Part shown: positions 33,431-36,087 of the stretch, piece by piece
How the letters are laid out: each line of letters begins with the position of its first letter
Position numbering within the stretch: the first letter of the stretch is position 1
Source of the DNA: Candidatus Gastranaerophilales bacterium
Lineage (GTDB): Bacteria; Cyanobacteriota; Vampirovibrionia; Gastranaerophilales; Gastranaerophilaceae
NCBI GenBank assembly: GCA_944322835.1
Contig: CALUQF010000003.1
Span: forward strand, 1 to 36,087
Direction of reading: 5' to 3'
DNA length: 36,087 nucleotides
Position numbers and translations under genes: made by a program
Notes under the pieces: model-generated
The model's database searches: none
What the model saw: only the letters and a program-made list of their open reading frames with translations
What the model was told of the DNA's origin: nothing

Positions 33431-35449
33431 TTATACCCATTCATGTATATCCTTTTTTGAAATTTCCCAGCATTCTCCGTAAATTCGTCTTTTTACATCA
33501 CAATATTTGCAAAATGGTATTGGAGATGCCAAAAATTTCAATATTTCTTTTTCAGATTTTGCTTTATGAATGTCAATCCCATCTTGATTTGTAAGTGGAA
33601 TGTTGTATCCAAAATATTTATTGAAGTGTTCAATATTAGGCGCTATAGCACAGGTATAAAGCCGTCCGTCTTTTAAAAATATGCATCTGTTTGCACATTC
33701 ACAATGTTTAAAACTGGAAGACTTGTTCTGTTTGCCCGCAGTATCAAGAATATACAAGTTACTGGTTTTGTTAACTTGTCCCGTATTACAAAAATATCCA
33801 TACTCTACATCATATTTTTCTGCAAGATGTTCAATCTTGTTAAAATCAATATTTATCGGATATTTAGTTACTTCAATAGCGATATTATATTTATTACAAG
33901 CTTTCCAAAACTCTTCTTTTTGAGTTGGTAAAAGAATACCGTTTGTTAAAATTATTATTCTTGTATTTGGTAAATTTAGGCGGGATAACCTTAAAAATTC
34001 GATTAAATCCGGGTGTAATAAGGGTTCTCCGCCGATTAAATAAACTCTCTTTAGTTCATTATCAGTTAATTCTGCAATTCTTTTTATGTCACGCTCATAA
34101 GTTTTAATATCTGCAAACTTTTTCTCTGCAAGCGGAGAAAAGTTGTTACACCCTTTACAATTTAAATTGCAATGTTCAGCAAGATGTATCGAGAAACGTT
34201 CCAGTCTTAATAATGGTACGGTTTGTTTATGTTTAGCTTCAAGTGAAAAAGCGTTTTTAAGAAGCTGTATATCCGGCAAATTCTCTTCAATATATTCTTT
34301 GATTTGAGTATAAGCATCATTATGTTTAATTGTGCAAATAACTGATTGTACATTAAGTTCTTTAATTTGTGCCGGCGGATAAATGGTAAATCCGCCAAGC
34401 TGTTTACCCCATTTCCTTGAATCATTATCAATAATTCCTACAATATTTTTATCCCGAATATTGTATTTCTGTATAAAAGCTTCTAAAAATAAGCTGGCTC
34501 CCCAAAATACCAGCCTTTTATGTTTATTTAATATAATTTGTTTTAATATTCTGAAATCATCTAGTAGTACAACAAGAACATCAGGCATAAAAAGTGCTGT
34601 TTTTATCAAAAATTGCTTTTTAATTTTTTTATATTCTTTGCTTTCTACAATTCCTTTTACATAGGACAGAAACCTCTCATTATAAAGGTCATATAATTTA
34701 TTGTTTTTCAAATAATCATGTATTAATTTGACAATTTCAATATGATCAAAAAGTCCTTTATTTTCATTATGCAATTTATACATTACAGATGAAGAATTTA
34801 TAATTCTATAATACAGATACTCGTTTATATAGTAGAAATTACTTACGTATGGCATATAAAACCAATAGAATGCCACATCTTCATGAATTAAATTTTCAGG
34901 AAACCTAATTTTATATTTTTCTATAATGCTTCTCTTATATAATTTGGCGACAGGACCTAACCTCAAAATTTTAAAATACTGGTCGAAACAGTAAAATCCT
35001 GTATTTAACTCCGTAGCTTTATAGTTCAGCCTGTCTTTCAGACTCACCAAATTCTTATTATCTTTATCTAATATTATATTCTCAACACTTGTTATGACCA
35101 GATCGCAAAAATTTCTTTCCGCCTTCTTATACATTTTTTCCAAAAGTGTTTCTTCTACATAATCATCTGCATCTATAAATGTAATATATTTACCTCTGGC
35201 AATATCTAATCCGGCATTTCTGGCTGCTCCTTGTTTTTTATTTTTATCAAAAAATATAGCTTTAATTCTGGAATCTTTTCTTGCGAAATTATTTAAAATT
35301 TCTTTTGAATTATCCGTGGAACAGTCATCAACACAAATAATTTCAATATCATTAAAAGTTTGGGCTATAACACTATCCAAACACTTCTCCAAATATTTTT
35401 CAGCATTAAAAATTGGTATTATAACAGAAATCTGCGGGCTATTATTCAT
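33431..35449 (-). CDS. Three-domain protein: GT2 glycosyltransferase, Rossmann-like module, radical SAM
   Basis: 672 residues. Residues ~5-225 are a family 2 glycosyltransferase: ISVIIPIFNAEKYLEKCL, ICVDDCSTD, FIDADD (91-96, metal site) and IHEDVAFYW. Residues ~310-400 are a Rossmann-like module (LVFWGASLF at 313-321, VGIIDND, FTIYPPAQI). Residues ~415-665 are a radical SAM domain with CNLNCKGC (Cys427, Cys431, Cys434 bind the 4Fe-4S/SAM), GGEP (473-476) and further Cys near the C-terminus (CECANRC, CAI, CKYCD) that may hold a second cluster. ATG 35449 was chosen for GAGGGAG upstream. It overlaps the preceding GT2 gene by eight bases. Probably modifies or assembles surface glycan; the radical SAM reaction is unknown. 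Confidence 0.85.
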   Translation of the reverse strand: MNNSPQISVIIPIFNAEKYLEKCLDSVIAQTFNDIEIICVDDCSTDNSKEILNNFARKDSRIKAIFFDKNKKQGAARNAGLDIARGKYITFIDADDYVEETLLEKMYKKAERNFCDLVITSVENIILDKDNKNLVSLKDRLNYKATELNTGFYCFDQYFKILRLGPVAKLYKRSIIEKYKIRFPENLIHEDVAFYWFYMPYVSNFYYINEYLYYRIINSSSVMYKLHNENKGLFDHIEIVKLIHDYLKNNKLYDLYNERFLSYVKGIVESKEYKKIKKQFLIKTALFMPDVLVVLLDDFRILKQIILNKHKRLVFWGASLFLEAFIQKYNIRDKNIVGIIDNDSRKWGKQLGGFTIYPPAQIKELNVQSVICTIKHNDAYTQIKEYIEENLPDIQLLKNAFSLEAKHKQTVPLLRLERFSIHLAEHCNLNCKGCNNFSPLAEKKFADIKTYERDIKRIAELTDNELKRVYLIGGEPLLHPDLIEFLRLSRLNLPNTRIIILTNGILLPTQKEEFWKACNKYNIAIEVTKYPINIDFNKIEHLAEKYDVEYGYFCNTGQVNKTSNLYILDTAGKQNKSSSFKHCECANRCIFLKDGRLYTCAIAPNIEHFNKYFGYNIPLTNQDGIDIHKAKSEKEILKFLASPIPFCKYCDVKRRIYGECWEISKKDIHEWV

Positions 35450-36087
35450 AAACAATTTCTCCCTCAAAAATATTCGGTAAAAGCTCTATATTTGGATAAT
35501 TCATTTTAAATTCTTTTTGTAATGACTCATATATTGTTTCATTATTCGATAAAACGGTTAAAATTACTGCATCAGGGCATAAGTCATTAAGAGCCTGCGG
35601 CGGGTAAATAGTATAGTTACAGAAGGATTTTCCGGCAGAAGCTGTATTCCTGTCAATTATCCCTAAAATATTTGGATTCTTCTTTGTTTCTTTCTCCAAC
35701 ACCTGTTTAATAAATAAACTTGCTCCCCAAAGCATGACCTTCCTATCTCCTATTAATTTATTTAAATACTCTGGTGTTATATAATCTTTTCTTAAAGCAG
35801 ATTGAAATAATCTCCAATCTTCCGGCATTAATGTTTTAAGGTCTTTTATAAACTTTTGATATTGTTCGTCATTACAATGGCTGATTTCCCAGCTTATATG
35901 CATTTTTATTGCTTTTATATAACTCTTTTTTAATTCTTCAAAAAATCCTCTCTCTTGCAAAAACTTACGAATTTCCAGAGCTGCATAAATAATATTTTCT
36001 GCACATTTGGCTCTAAATTGTGTAATACTTCCACTTCTTCCACAGCGGTAATTAACTAGTTCTTTGTTAAATACAACAATTCTCTTT
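35442..36087 (-). CDS. GT2-type glycosyltransferase C-terminal part with Rossmann-like module (runs off the window)
   Basis: The reading frame is open to the window edge, so the TTG at 35960 is not the real start. The edge-proximal part (FNKELVNYRCGRSGSITQ) matches the tail of GT2 glycosyltransferases, where a PL..YR...S.(T/S) pattern is usual. A helical linker follows, then the module LWGASLFIKQVL, NILGIIDRN, YTIYPPQAL, clearly homologous to residues ~310-400 of the next gene. The catalytic domain lies outside the window. It is translationally coupled (8-bp overlap) to the radical SAM fusion, suggesting one glycan pathway. Confidence 0.8.
   Translation of the reverse strand, partial: KRIVVFNKELVNYRCGRSGSITQFRAKCAENIIYAALEIRKFLQERGFFEELKKSYIKAIKMHISWEISHCNDEQYQKFIKDLKTLMPEDWRLFQSALRKDYITPEYLNKLIGDRKVMLWGASLFIKQVLEKETKKNPNILGIIDRNTASAGKSFCNYTIYPPQALNDLCPDAVILTVLSNNETIYESLQKEFKMNYPNIELLPNIFEGEIVYE

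Overview
The window looks like a piece of an AT-rich, gut-associated non-photosynthetic cyanobacterial relative (Vampirovibrionia/'Melainabacteria', most like Gastranaerophilales). This is an inference. It rests on the overall gene style (multicopy prepilins with a FTLAEVLITLG N-terminus, an SLH-domain envelope protein, a flagellar cluster) and on lineage-type hypothetical proteins with a short N-terminal FKG/FKS motif. No rRNA or tRNA gene that would settle the taxonomy was seen.

Layout. (1) 1-4684: flagellar cluster fliF (with an in-frame stop near the window edge), fliG, fliH, fliI, followed by an unrecognised gene to 5464. (2) 5465-6283: a 5'-truncated hexapeptide acyltransferase beside a dispersed palindromic repeat. 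(3) 6284-14200: housekeeping and transport genes (orphan oadG, pgi, pnuC, bcp, a MATE transporter), a capsule-type glycosyltransferase, a small XRE regulator and small hypotheticals, separated by repeat-filled gaps. (4) 14294-15567: a YhaM-like HD nuclease and a glycine-rich small protein. (5) 15604-16463: 860 bp of dispersed repeats. (6) 16464-20099: a three-gene unit made of a hybrid-cluster-protein homologue that has lost most cluster ligands, a CpaE/TadZ-like receiver-ATPase and a polytopic membrane protein. (7) 20091-25304, minus strand: a CheR-like methyltransferase; then, in transcription order, ribE, ribBA, a double-GNAT protein and an SLH protein. (8) 25351-29604: a TPR protein diverging from coaBC-nif3-secreted protein. 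(9) 29618-31725: two divergent paralogous prepilins sharing an upstream dyad. (10) 31743-36087: a 243-bp tandem duplication carrying a MITE-like element, then a surface-glycan locus of an FkbM methyltransferase and two GT2 glycosyltransferases.

Most distinctive content. The three consecutive genes at the right end share a Rossmann-like module (FGAN/WGAS ... G-F/I-IDN) fused to different catalytic domains: FkbM methyltransferase, GT2 plus radical SAM, and GT2. The 16464-20099 unit pairs a probably cluster-less Hcp paralogue with a pilus-localisation-type ATPase. Several families of short palindromic repeats occupy the gaps. One supplies the stop codon of bcp, and a GC-rich hairpin is read in frame inside coaBC.

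No CRISPR array, rRNA, tRNA, integrase or intact insertion sequence was found by eye.
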